Part shown: one piece after another, positions 35,599 through 43,082 of the stretch
Layout of the letters: every line of letters begins with the position of its first letter
Numbering within the stretch: the first letter of the stretch is position 1
Notes under the pieces: model-generated
Database searches by the model: none
The model's input: the letters and a program-made list of their open reading frames with translations, nothing else
Told to the model about the DNA's origin: nothing
DNA from: a bacterium OM1 bin76
GTDB taxonomy: Bacteria > Actinomycetota > Acidimicrobiia > Spongiisociales > ZC4RG35
Reading direction: 5' to 3'
DNA: 64,000 nt
NCBI GenBank assembly: GCA_002238785.1
Contig: MPNA01000006.1
Location: 88,894-152,893 of the forward strand
Position numbers and translations under genes: made by a program

Positions 35599-37062
35599 TC
35601 AGGCTCCGGACGCCGCGATTCGATTGAACTCCTCGATCAGCGGGTCGATCCTCTCACCGGCGCGGCGGATGGTGTCCCAGTATCCAGAGTCATACCATTG
35701 ATCTTCCAACTCTGAAGCGGACTTTCCCTGCTGCTCAACCCAGGTGAAGTATTTGAGGCTGTGGATACGTCGCCGCCTCGGATAGTCCAACTCCGCCATG
35801 TGATCGGTGGAGGCCCCCATCAGGTGGCGGTGGTAGATCCCCGCTGCATCAGCGGTGCTCAACTCTCCGTGGTCTTCGGCCAACTCCACCAGGCGACTTC
35901 GGTAGAGGTCCATGGAGTCGGTGAGCACTGTGAACACCAGGTCTCCCCTGCCCAACTCGTACCACTTGGCCATCTTGATGGCCGACAGCAGATTGGCCGC
36001 CCCGGAAATGCCCAGCAAGTCGAGCCTCTCGATGACATCGGAGGAGACTCCCTGGGAGGCCAGATAGTCCTGCCCGGCCGGTTCATTGAAGAGCCGGATC
36101 AGCCCCAGAGGAGCGGTATCATCGATGGCAACCACCATGTCGGTGTTGCGCACGTTGTGGATCCAGGGAATGTGCTTGTCCCCGATCCCCTCGATGCGAT
36201 GCTCCCCGAACCCGCCCTGAAGCATGGTGGGACACTGCAGGGCTTCCCCTGCCGCGATGCGGCTACCTGGGAATCGTTCTTTCACATAGTCGCCCGATGC
36301 CAGCGTTCCCGAGGAACCGGTGGTCAGCGCCACTCCGGCCAACCGGTCACCGGGACCCATTAGTTCCTCCGCCAGGTCGGCAAAGGCAGGACCGGTCACC
36401 GAGTAGTGCCACAGGTAGTTTCCGAACTCGTCGAATTGGTTGAAGATCATGATGTCCCGGCCCGAGCGGCGCAACTCCCAGCATTTGTCGAATATTTCTT
36501 TGACGTTGCTCTCCGAACCCGGGGTGGCGATCACCTCGTCGGCCACCTTGTCCAACCACTGGAAACGCTCCCGGCTCATTCCCTCCGGGAGGATGGCGAT
36601 GGAGCGGCAGGACAGAATGCGGGAGTCATAGGCGCCTCCCCTGCAGTAGTTGCCCGTGGAGGGCCAGGCCGCCAGTTGGCGCGTCGGGTCGAACTGGCCG
36701 GTGACCAGACGCGGCGCCAGACAACCGAAAGCCGCCCCGACCTTGTGTGCGCCGGTCGGGAACCACTTTCCCACCAGGGCAACCACCCGGGCGTCGCACC
36801 CGGTCAACTCCGGAGGGAACTCCATGAAATTGAGTCCCCCGAACCCACCGCCTCGTTCCACAGGCTCATTCCGCCAGGTGACTCTGAACAGATTGGCGGG
36901 ATGCAAATCCCATAGCCCGACTCCGGCGAGCTGCTGTTTGATCGAGGAGGGGGCCGACTGTGGGGTGCGCATCTGGGCAAACGTGGGAATAGTCAAGCCC
37001 AACTCACCTGCCCGGCGAGCCACCCGCTCCCGTACCTCAGGAACGATGGTCAGATCAATCAT
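35599..37062 (-). CDS. Fold-type-II PLP-dependent enzyme (cysteine synthase/TrpB-like), function unknown
   Basis: 487 aa from ATG 37062. Central PLP motif GKWFPTGAHKVGAAFG supplies a candidate Schiff-base Lys. WPSTGNYCRGGAYDSRIL resembles the Asn-loop (STGN) and TTGSSGTLASGDYVKERF the phosphate-binding glycine loop of the type II fold. It is longer than CysK (about 310 aa), with about 80 extra residues at each end. I do not recognise a specific reaction. Position at the head of the deaminase/XDH operon suggests a role in the same catabolic route, for example an ammonia-lyase step on a diamino or ureido acid (inference). Confidence 0.75.
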   Translation of the reverse strand: MIDLTIVPEVRERVARRAGELGLTIPTFAQMRTPQSAPSSIKQQLAGVGLWDLHPANLFRVTWRNEPVERGGGFGGLNFMEFPPELTGCDARVVALVGKWFPTGAHKVGAAFGCLAPRLVTGQFDPTRQLAAWPSTGNYCRGGAYDSRILSCRSIAILPEGMSRERFQWLDKVADEVIATPGSESNVKEIFDKCWELRRSGRDIMIFNQFDEFGNYLWHYSVTGPAFADLAEELMGPGDRLAGVALTTGSSGTLASGDYVKERFPGSRIAAGEALQCPTMLQGGFGEHRIEGIGDKHIPWIHNVRNTDMVVAIDDTAPLGLIRLFNEPAGQDYLASQGVSSDVIERLDLLGISGAANLLSAIKMAKWYELGRGDLVFTVLTDSMDLYRSRLVELAEDHGELSTADAAGIYHRHLMGASTDHMAELDYPRRRRIHSLKYFTWVEQQGKSASELEDQWYDSGYWDTIRRAGERIDPLIEEFNRIAASGA

Positions 37063-37135
37063 GGCTTCTTTACCTTTTGTTAAAGGACGCTCCTTGATAG
37101 CTTACCCACCGAGAAATGGAGGTACCAACCCCCCG

Positions 37136-38422
37136 TTAGGTGTCCAGGAAGTGGGCCGCCAGGCGGTCGGCGAGCGCTTCGATCTCCGGATCGACCATCA
37201 ACGGCCCCTCCCCGCTCTCGGTCACCGCCCTCATTGCGGCGTCGATGTCCTTCAGCCCGTTTCCGGTGCTGATCACCACCACTCGCTCCCCCTCTTCCAC
37301 AAGACCCTCCCAGCGGGCCACCCTCAAGCCCGCCATGGCAGCCGCCGCGGCCGGTTCGGCGAACACCCCCATGCGTTGGCCCATGGTCACCATTGCGGAA
37401 AGAATCTGGGAGTCGGAGACCTCCACGAATGCTCCACCGGTATCGGTGACCGCAGCCATTGCCTTGAAACGGTCCCGGGGAAGGTCGGCTGAGATGCTGT
37501 CAGCCACTGTGTCTGCGAGGATCGGCGGCTTGGTCATCAGGTCTTCGGCGTTCTTCCAAGCCTGGACCATGTAGGAACTGCCCGCTGCCTGGGCGCCGAT
37601 CAGCCTGGGTACCCGGTCCGTCCATCCCAGCTTTTGCAGGTCCGAAAAGCCCTTGTGAACTCCCCCGATGATGGAGCCGTCACCCACACTCACCACCACC
37701 ACGTCGGGGACCTGGGATCCCAATTGTTCCCAGATCTCGTAGGAGACGGTCTTCTTTCCTTCCGTCATGTATGGATTGAACCCCGTGTTCCGGTTGTACC
37801 AGCCGTATTCCTCGGAGGCCCACAGGCAAAGATCGAACGCTTGGTGATAGGAGCCGTTTACCAGCGCCACGGTGGCGCCGAACGAGAGCAGTTGGGCCAC
37901 CTTCGGCTGAGGGGCGGTAGCCGGCACGAAAATCACGCTGGGGATCTCCGCAGCCGCGGAGAGTGCCGCCAATGCTGCCCCGGCATTGCCGGTGCTGGCG
38001 GCAGTGATGATGTCGGCGCCCTTTTCTTGTGCCTTCAGAATCGCCATGGCCGAGGCCCGGTCTTTCAGGGAGGCAGTTGGCTGGCGCCCTTCGTCCTTTA
38101 CCCACAGGTTTACTTTCAAACCCTCGCCCAGAACCCTGGCAGGCAGCAGAGGTGTTCCTCCCACATGGAGGGGAGGGGCGTCCGCCTCGGGGTGAACCGG
38201 CAGTAGGTGTCGGTAACGCCAGATCGAAGAATCGGGATCGCCGCAGATCTGCTCGGGGCTGGTCAGGGTGGCCAGATACTCATAGTCGTAGGCAACCGAC
38301 AGGGTGGCCGCCCCGCCGTGATCGGGACACACATAGTCCACCTCTTCGGCGGGATAGAGTTTTCCGCACAGCAGACAGGACAGCCCCAGCACCGACCGGA
38401 TCCGTCTCGCCGGCCCTACCAT
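37136..38422 (-). CDS. Threonine synthase-like PLP enzyme
   Basis: 428 aa from ATG 38422, with GAAGGAA 9 nt upstream; a longer TTG frame to 38479 has no such site. The N-terminal zinc-ribbon-like CLLCGKLYPAEEVDYVCPDHGG is usual in this threonine synthase group. PLP lysine is in QPTASLKDRAS, the STGNAGAALA loop follows, and the glycine loop is SVGDGSIIGGVHKGF. It would convert O-phosphohomoserine to threonine. No hom or thrB is adjacent. The threonine synthase paralog cysteate synthase has the same fold and cannot be excluded. It is separated from the downstream PLP gene by 73 nt. Confidence 0.8.
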   Translation of the reverse strand: MVGPARRIRSVLGLSCLLCGKLYPAEEVDYVCPDHGGAATLSVAYDYEYLATLTSPEQICGDPDSSIWRYRHLLPVHPEADAPPLHVGGTPLLPARVLGEGLKVNLWVKDEGRQPTASLKDRASAMAILKAQEKGADIITAASTGNAGAALAALSAAAEIPSVIFVPATAPQPKVAQLLSFGATVALVNGSYHQAFDLCLWASEEYGWYNRNTGFNPYMTEGKKTVSYEIWEQLGSQVPDVVVVSVGDGSIIGGVHKGFSDLQKLGWTDRVPRLIGAQAAGSSYMVQAWKNAEDLMTKPPILADTVADSISADLPRDRFKAMAAVTDTGGAFVEVSDSQILSAMVTMGQRMGVFAEPAAAAAMAGLRVARWEGLVEEGERVVVISTGNGLKDIDAAMRAVTESGEGPLMVDPEIEALADRLAAHFLDT

Positions 38423-38605
38423 GGATCGAATTCCTTCAATCCCCGACACCCACTGGTGTTGTGAAGCGGTGTCGAACAACCTTCGGCCATGGTGCTCCTG
38501 CTTTTACCTGAAACCCTGTCAAGCCGGGTTTCGTCACCCGATGATATATGAAGGTGGAAACTGCGGGAGCCGGCCTTCATAAAGGTCGGTAGACTGCGGT
38601 TTCGG

Positions 38606-38682
38606 CGGGACGTGGCGCAGTTTGGCAGCGCGCAGCGTTCGGGACGCTGAGGTCGCCGGTTCAAATCCGGCCGTCCCGACCA
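38606..38682 (+). tRNA. tRNA-Pro (CGG)
   Basis: A 77-nt cloverleaf: acceptor CGGGACG pairs with CGTCCCG, D-arm GGCGCAGTTTGGCAGCGC-like, anticodon stem CAGCG/CGCTG around loop TTCGGGA with anticodon CGG, T-arm GCCGGTTCAAATCCGGC, discriminator A and an encoded CCA. The anticodon reads proline codon CCG. It stands alone between the threonine-synthase-like gene and the CNNM gene. Confidence 0.95.
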
Positions 38683-38698
38683 CTCATCTGAGACATTG

Positions 38699-40009
38699 TT
38701 AGGAAGGCGTGACCTCTGCTTCGGCTGCAGCGTCCACCCACACCGCCAGCCGGGAGATTCTCAAGCGATCCATGGCCATCACCCGGAAGTTGACCCCGTT
38801 TATGGTCACTTTCTCGTCAGGCCGGGGTATCTTGCCTGCCAGGTAGAGGTACAGTCCGGCAACCGTGTCGTACGGCCCGGTCGGAATGGGCCGTGGAACC
38901 AGTTCCGCCAATTCCTCCATCGGGAGCCTTCCCTCCACGACCCAGCGACCCGAACCGGTTGGGAACGCCATTGGTCCGGCGGGATCGTGCTCGTCCTGGA
39001 TGCCCCCCACCAACTCGGAGACCAGGTCCTTGGCTGTTACCACTCCTTCCACCCCACCATGTTCGTCGATCACCACCGCCAGGCTGATCCGGCTCCGTCG
39101 CATCATCATCAGGGTCGACAGGATCGGGTAGCTCTCCGGAACCGCCAGCGGATCACGTATGAGTTTCCCAGGGGCAACAGCCTCCGGGGCGGCCGGGTCC
39201 TCGTGTCGAAGCCAATCCTTCACATACAAGACCCCGACCAGGTCATCAAGGTCCCCACGAGATCTCACCACCGGATATCGCGAGTGACTGGTTTGGGCGA
39301 CAGCCTGGCGAATCTGTTCGAAGTCGACCGGCGCCTCCAGGGAAATGACCTCCAGGCGGGGTGTCATCAACTCCCGCACCGGCCGGTCAGCCAACTCGAA
39401 CAGCCTCTCGATGATCTCCTGCTCAGCGACGTCGATCTCCCCCGCCTCCACGCTCAGTTCGGCCAAGGCCACGATGTCCTCTTCGGTGGCGGGGTTCAAT
39501 GGCTCCGAGCGGACTCCCGCCAATGCCAGAAGTATCCTGCTCACCCCGGAGAAGACTCTGGCAATGGGGTCAAGACCCCGGGAGATCACCCACAAGATAG
39601 GGGCCACGCTCCACGCATACCTCTCGGGGTGGCGGGCGGCAATTGTCTTGGGAGTGATCTCGCCCACCACCAGGATGACCGAGGTAAGCACTCCGGTGGC
39701 CAGCCACGGCCCCCACCGCTCTCCGGAAGCGGCGTCGCTCATGGCGGTTATCACATCCACTGCCAGGATGGTGGCCAGCGAAGCGGCCAAAATGTTCACG
39801 AAATTGTTGGCTACCAGCAACATGGCGAGGGTTTTCTCCAAGCGCTGCACCAGCAGCAGGAACTTCTCCCCCCTCTTGCCTTCCCGCGCCAATTGGGGGC
39901 CTCTCTCGCGGGGCAGGGCCAAAAGGGCAGTCTCGGAACCGGAAAAGAATCCCGAGGCCACGATGCACATGCAAATCCCAGCCACGGCAGCGATCTGGAA
40001 GGAGGTCAC
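38699..40009 (-). CDS. CNNM/CorC (HlyC) family membrane protein with CBS pair
   Basis: 436 aa from GTG 40009. DUF21 membrane domain with MCIVASGFFSGSETALLAL, VGEITPKTIAARHPERYA and LLVANNFVNILAAS at the N-terminus. Two CBS repeats follow (VRELMTPRLEVISLEAPVDF and LIRDPLAVPESYPILSTL, with ISLAVVIDEHGGVEGVVTAKD). The C-terminal CorC_HlyC domain contains RLPMEELAELVPRPIP. The family handles Mg2+ or other divalent-cation efflux, gated by nucleotide at the CBS dimer. It overlaps the receiver-domain gene by 4 nt. Confidence 0.9.
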   Translation of the reverse strand: MTSFQIAAVAGICMCIVASGFFSGSETALLALPRERGPQLAREGKRGEKFLLLVQRLEKTLAMLLVANNFVNILAASLATILAVDVITAMSDAASGERWGPWLATGVLTSVILVVGEITPKTIAARHPERYAWSVAPILWVISRGLDPIARVFSGVSRILLALAGVRSEPLNPATEEDIVALAELSVEAGEIDVAEQEIIERLFELADRPVRELMTPRLEVISLEAPVDFEQIRQAVAQTSHSRYPVVRSRGDLDDLVGVLYVKDWLRHEDPAAPEAVAPGKLIRDPLAVPESYPILSTLMMMRRSRISLAVVIDEHGGVEGVVTAKDLVSELVGGIQDEHDPAGPMAFPTGSGRWVVEGRLPMEELAELVPRPIPTGPYDTVAGLYLYLAGKIPRPDEKVTINGVNFRVMAMDRLRISRLAVWVDAAAEAEVTPS

Positions 40010-40410
40010 GACTGTGGTTCGGACCCCACCTGGAAAGTAACAGGTGTGCTCACCTCATCCAGGACCGACCGGAGCTGGAAGGCGGTAAAGGGTTTCAGTA
40101 CCCATCCGGCGGCGCCCGCCCGGCGGGCAAGGAAGGCGTCGGCTTGGCGATCCAACAACATTATGACCGGCAGGGGCGGGACGGATTGTGCGGCCCTTTC
40201 CTCCCTGATCGCCCTGCAGATGGCCATACCTCCCATGCTCCCCACCTGCATGTCCACCACCACTATCGACCCCTTCTCACCGGTGGCTATCCGCTGGATC
40301 GCCCGGTGAGGGTCGTCGATAACGGTTATCTGGTAACGGGTATCATCGGTGGCCGACAATACGTCGTTGCGAACCCAGGGGGCCTCGGCAACTACAAAGA
40401 TGCTGGTCAT
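40006..40410 (-). CDS. Stand-alone response-regulator receiver-like protein
   Basis: 134 aa from ATG 40410. The segment SIVVVDMQVGSMGGMAICRAIRE carries the phospho-acceptor Asp on beta-3; PVIMLLDRQADAFLARRAGAAGWVLKPF contains the conserved Lys-Pro on beta-5. The acidic pair expected on beta-1 is reduced (FVVAEAPWVRND), so metal binding may be weak. No output domain is present. It overlaps the CNNM gene (GTGA); the link may be only transcriptional. It diverges from the NfeD-like gene 72 nt away. Confidence 0.75.
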   Translation of the reverse strand: MTSIFVVAEAPWVRNDVLSATDDTRYQITVIDDPHRAIQRIATGEKGSIVVVDMQVGSMGGMAICRAIREERAAQSVPPLPVIMLLDRQADAFLARRAGAAGWVLKPFTAFQLRSVLDEVSTPVTFQVGSEPQS

Positions 40411-40482
40411 TTCAAATAACAAGAGTACCGGTCCCAAGGCACTTCGGTTTCCCCGAAAACGGTCGGGTTGAGGAGCCTGCAC

Positions 40483-41808
40483 GTGAGCAATGGCGCTGGT
40501 GTGAAGCGCATCAGGCTCCTGTTCGGAACCGCGGTGACCGTCTGGGCGCTTGTAATCCCGCTCAATCTGGCGATGGCCAAGACCCCGCCCGACACCATCG
40601 AGTTGGTGTCAGTGGAAGGGGCCGTTCACGATGCCACGGTCCGGTTCGTGCTGGACGCCATTGACGATGCCGCCCGAACCCGGCGGCTCGACCATACCGG
40701 TCTGGGAAGAGTGGAACTGGTCATTCTGATGATCGACTCTCCCGCAGTGGTGGCAGATCCCCAACTCTTTGCCGAACTGGTGGAGGTGGTCAGGAATCCG
40801 CCCCTACCGCTGGGCGTTTGGGTGGGACCGGCGCCGGCGGTGGCATACGGAGGCATGGCACAACTGGTCTCTGTGGCGCCGATCAGAGCCGCTGCCCCAG
40901 GTGTGGAACTCGGTCACTGGCAACCCACACTGGTGGGTGAGCAGGATGGATCGCCTCCCCTCGAAGGTTCTTACACAACCAGTTCCGAGGTGATAAGGGT
41001 GGACGGCCCCATCGCGGGACTCGTGGACCTCTCCTCGCCTGACACGGCTTCCCCCCGCCAACTCCTCCAACTCCTGGATGGGACCGCCTTCGTGCTGAAA
41101 GGTGAGACGGTCACCCTGACCACCACCCGACCCTTCGTCTCCGACGACGGAACGGAGGGCGTGACAGTTCTCGAGACCGTGCTTCGCCGCCCGGGACTGG
41201 GGACCCAGTTGGTGGGTTTGTCCACCCGTCCGGAGGTTGCCTTCTTCTTCCTGATGGCCGGGCTGACTATCGCGGTGTTCGAATTCTACGCGGTGGGTCC
41301 CGCGGTAGGGGCGGTCGTGGCAGCACTCTCACTGGGCCTGGGGGCCTATGGTCCGGCCACCCTGCCCCTGCGATGGTGGGCTCTGGTGTTGATGTTGGCG
41401 GGGGTGGGTTTGCTTGCGTCCTCTTATCAGCGAGGCGGTGTGCTGTTGTTGTCTTCCGCCGGCATGGTTGCTGTCGCCGTTTCCGGTCTCTTCCTATTCG
41501 ACACCGGCCCCCAGGTCACCCTGGGCTGGGCAGGATGGGTCCTAACCGTGGCAGCGGTTGCTTTTTTCTTCCTTCTGGCCATGCCCACCGTGGCTCGGGT
41601 CCGGTTCAGTTCACCCTCCCTGGGAAGAGAAGAACTGGTGGGAGAGAGAGGTGAAGCCGTCACCGAACTCGATCCCGACGGCGTGGTGGAGGTTGCCGGA
41701 GGAAGGTGGAAGGCCACCACCCATCGGGCCGCCACCTTGCTGGCTGGAGACCCGATCAAGGTCGCCGCAGTAGACGGAGACACACTGGAAGTGGCGCTCG
41801 CCGACTAG
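40483..41808 (+). CDS. NfeD-like membrane-bound ClpP-class protein
   Basis: 441 aa from GTG 40483, with GAGGAG 7 nt upstream. A signal-like segment (LLFGTAVTVWALVIPLNLAMA) is followed by an extracytoplasmic ClpP-fold region (TIELVSVEGAVHDATVRFVLDAI, VILMIDSPAVV). The usual catalytic Ser segment is degenerate (VWVGPAPAVAYGGMAQL). Five or so membrane segments occupy about 245-365, then a C-terminal OB-fold NfeD domain (GEAVTELDPDGVVEVAGGRWKAT). Members act in membrane quality control with stomatin-like proteins; no stomatin gene is adjacent. Confidence 0.82.
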   Translation: MSNGAGVKRIRLLFGTAVTVWALVIPLNLAMAKTPPDTIELVSVEGAVHDATVRFVLDAIDDAARTRRLDHTGLGRVELVILMIDSPAVVADPQLFAELVEVVRNPPLPLGVWVGPAPAVAYGGMAQLVSVAPIRAAAPGVELGHWQPTLVGEQDGSPPLEGSYTTSSEVIRVDGPIAGLVDLSSPDTASPRQLLQLLDGTAFVLKGETVTLTTTRPFVSDDGTEGVTVLETVLRRPGLGTQLVGLSTRPEVAFFFLMAGLTIAVFEFYAVGPAVGAVVAALSLGLGAYGPATLPLRWWALVLMLAGVGLLASSYQRGGVLLLSSAGMVAVAVSGLFLFDTGPQVTLGWAGWVLTVAAVAFFFLLAMPTVARVRFSSPSLGREELVGERGEAVTELDPDGVVEVAGGRWKATTHRAATLLAGDPIKVAAVDGDTLEVALAD

Positions 41809-41892
41809 GAATCCGGGAAGTTTCTCTTGACATCCCGCTTCAAGCGCTCTAACTTCTACTGGAACTCGGAAGCGGACGGAAGGTACCCCCCC

Positions 41893-42153
41893 ATGGCCGG
41901 CATGAATACCAACTGGCAGCGTCAGGCTCTGTGCAAGGGAGTTAGATCAAGCCTCTTCTTTCCACCAACCACCTCCGAGAAAAAGGACGAAAAGGAGAGG
42001 CGCGAAAGCCGCGCCAAAGCCATTTGTGGCAGATGCCGGGTAATTGCGCCGTGTCAGGAATATGCCCTAACCCTCAAGGAACCCTATGGCATCTGGGGTG
42101 GAATGAACGAGTCTGAACGCAACCTCACGCTGGCACGGGCCGCCGCCAGTTAG
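41893..42153 (+). CDS. WhiB-family Fe-S transcriptional regulator
   Basis: 86 aa from ATG 41893, with GGAAGG 8 nt upstream; a TTG at 41827 would add 22 residues and also has a GGGAAG. The four cluster-binding cysteines are in QALCKG, then ICGRCRVIAPCQEYA (CxxC then Cys after five). The turn GIWGGMNESER is the WhiB G[VI]WGG motif. It should carry a 4Fe-4S cluster and bind sigma factor region 4. WhiB proteins are essentially confined to Actinomycetota and their phages, which supports the phylum assignment. Confidence 0.92.
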   Translation: MAGMNTNWQRQALCKGVRSSLFFPPTTSEKKDEKERRESRAKAICGRCRVIAPCQEYALTLKEPYGIWGGMNESERNLTLARAAAS

Positions 42154-42196
42154 GAGAGACAACTCGGAGGCACTAACCAGCCACAAACGGCCTCAG

Positions 42197-42295
42197 ATGC
42201 CAAAGGCCCTACCGTCATCCGGAAAAGTCGGTCGCAAGCGCAAGAAGGGATCGGACGTTTGGGATGTCCTTTCTTGGTTGGATGAATTGTTCTAA
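42197..42295 (+). CDS. Candidate 32-aa basic microprotein
   Basis: ATG 42197 to TAA 42295 encodes MPKALPSSGKVGRKRKKG then SDVWDVLSWLDELF: a basic first half and an amphipathic, Trp-rich acidic end. This split is unlike a random frame. The ribosome-binding site is weak (CGGCCTCAG). It lies 44 nt after whiB, possibly in the same transcript. I do not recognise the family. Confidence 0.4.
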   Translation: MPKALPSSGKVGRKRKKGSDVWDVLSWLDELF

Positions 42296-42402
42296 GAGAC
42301 TTCTGCTTCTGATAGTCTCTGAGGAATGGCCGACCCGGCCTGCCGGAGGTCTGGTGTGATCGGTACTATCGCCTCCGGCAATCCGACTTTCAAGGAGGAC
42401 TC

Positions 42403-42810
42403 GTGCTTTCTTTCAATGACCTGAACTGGCTCGCCATTGTGGTGGCTGCCCTGGTGTTTTTCGCAGTTGGGGCTGTGTGGTACCAGCCCAAGGTGATGGG
42501 AAGCCGATGGATGAAGGCGGTTGAGGTGGACCCATCGAAGGCTGCCCCCAATCCCTGGATATTCATTGGGACGTTCGTCGCCTACTTCCTTATGGCCATG
42601 GTCCTGGCAATGCTTGCCCAGGGGATGGGCGCCTCCTCTTTCGGTGACGGGTTGGTTCTGGGCCTGTGCACCGGCGTGGTGTTCGTGGGAGCGCAAGCGT
42701 GGGTCAACGCCAGTTACGAGGGCCGGTCCATGAACCTGGTGCTGGTGAACGGGGGAGTTGGGGTGATCGGCCATGTGCTCATGGCTGTCATCGTCACGCT
42801 CTGGACTTGA
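42403..42810 (+). CDS. DUF1761-family membrane protein
   Basis: 135 aa from GTG 42403, with AAGGAGG about 5 nt upstream. Four membrane segments: LAIVVAALVFFAVGAVWYQP, FIGTFVAYFLMAMVLAMLAQGM, VLGLCTGVVFVGAQAWVN and LVLVNGGVGVIGHVLMAVIV. The WYQPKVMGSRWMKAV loop after TM1 is the DUF1761 hallmark. Function unknown. It converges with the coenzyme M operon. Confidence 0.8.
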   Translation: MLSFNDLNWLAIVVAALVFFAVGAVWYQPKVMGSRWMKAVEVDPSKAAPNPWIFIGTFVAYFLMAMVLAMLAQGMGASSFGDGLVLGLCTGVVFVGAQAWVNASYEGRSMNLVLVNGGVGVIGHVLMAVIVTLWT

Positions 42811-42816
42811 CAACCC

Positions 42817-42889
42817 GGACTCGCATCAACCCGGCAACGGTAAGGGAACTTCGATCGAAGCGGGTCCGCGTTTAGCTGATAGCGAGTCC
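42817..42889. terminator. Nested inverted repeats between convergent genes
   Basis: GGACTCGC (42817-42824) pairs with GCGAGTCC (42882-42889), enclosing a perfect 12-bp palindrome CTTCGATCGAAG (42849-42860). It lies exactly in the gap between the DUF1761 gene (+) and the zinc-ribbon gene (-); probably a bidirectional terminator, though T-poor. Confidence 0.4.
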
Positions 42890-42891
42890 GC

Positions 42892-43080
42892 CTAGCCGCA
42901 GCATGCGTCCATCGACTGGTCCGACCAGGGGTGATCGGACTCGGGCATCTCCCCCTCTGGCTGCCCGTTTCGCCCCCCGCACTTGGAGCACACCCACACC
43001 TTGGGCGTTCTGGCCCCCGGAGGCACCAGCGACCGATACCCATGATCGCAATCGGGGCATCTGATTAGCAATACCGGCAT
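42892..43080 (-). CDS. 62-aa zinc-ribbon protein ending Cys-Cys-Gly, last gene of the CoM operon
   Basis: ATG 43080, 2 nt after the preceding stop. Residues 8-34 form a zinc ribbon: CPDC (C8, C11) and CSKCGG (C31, C34). An acidic linker leads to a C-terminal DACCG (C60, C61, G62). The C-terminal cysteine pair is not part of a normal FmdB- or Zn-ribbon fold and suggests a redox or sulfur-relay function. Tight spacing to four overlapping genes predicts cotranscription with coenzyme M biosynthesis. Function is not recognised. A partner in thiolation or reduction is inference from context. Confidence 0.75.
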   Translation of the reverse strand: MPVLLIRCPDCDHGYRSLVPPGARTPKVWVCSKCGGRNGQPEGEMPESDHPWSDQSMDACCG

Positions 43081-43082
43081 GG

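Noticed and set aside
37136..38422. Threonine-synthase-like gene as cysteate synthase for CoM
   Set aside because: The fold is shared, but a ComA-based route is already present and nothing in the sequence points away from ordinary threonine synthase.
38696..40309. Plus-strand 537-codon open frame
   Set aside because: Antisense to the CNNM and receiver genes; no family pattern, extreme His/Gln/Gly content.
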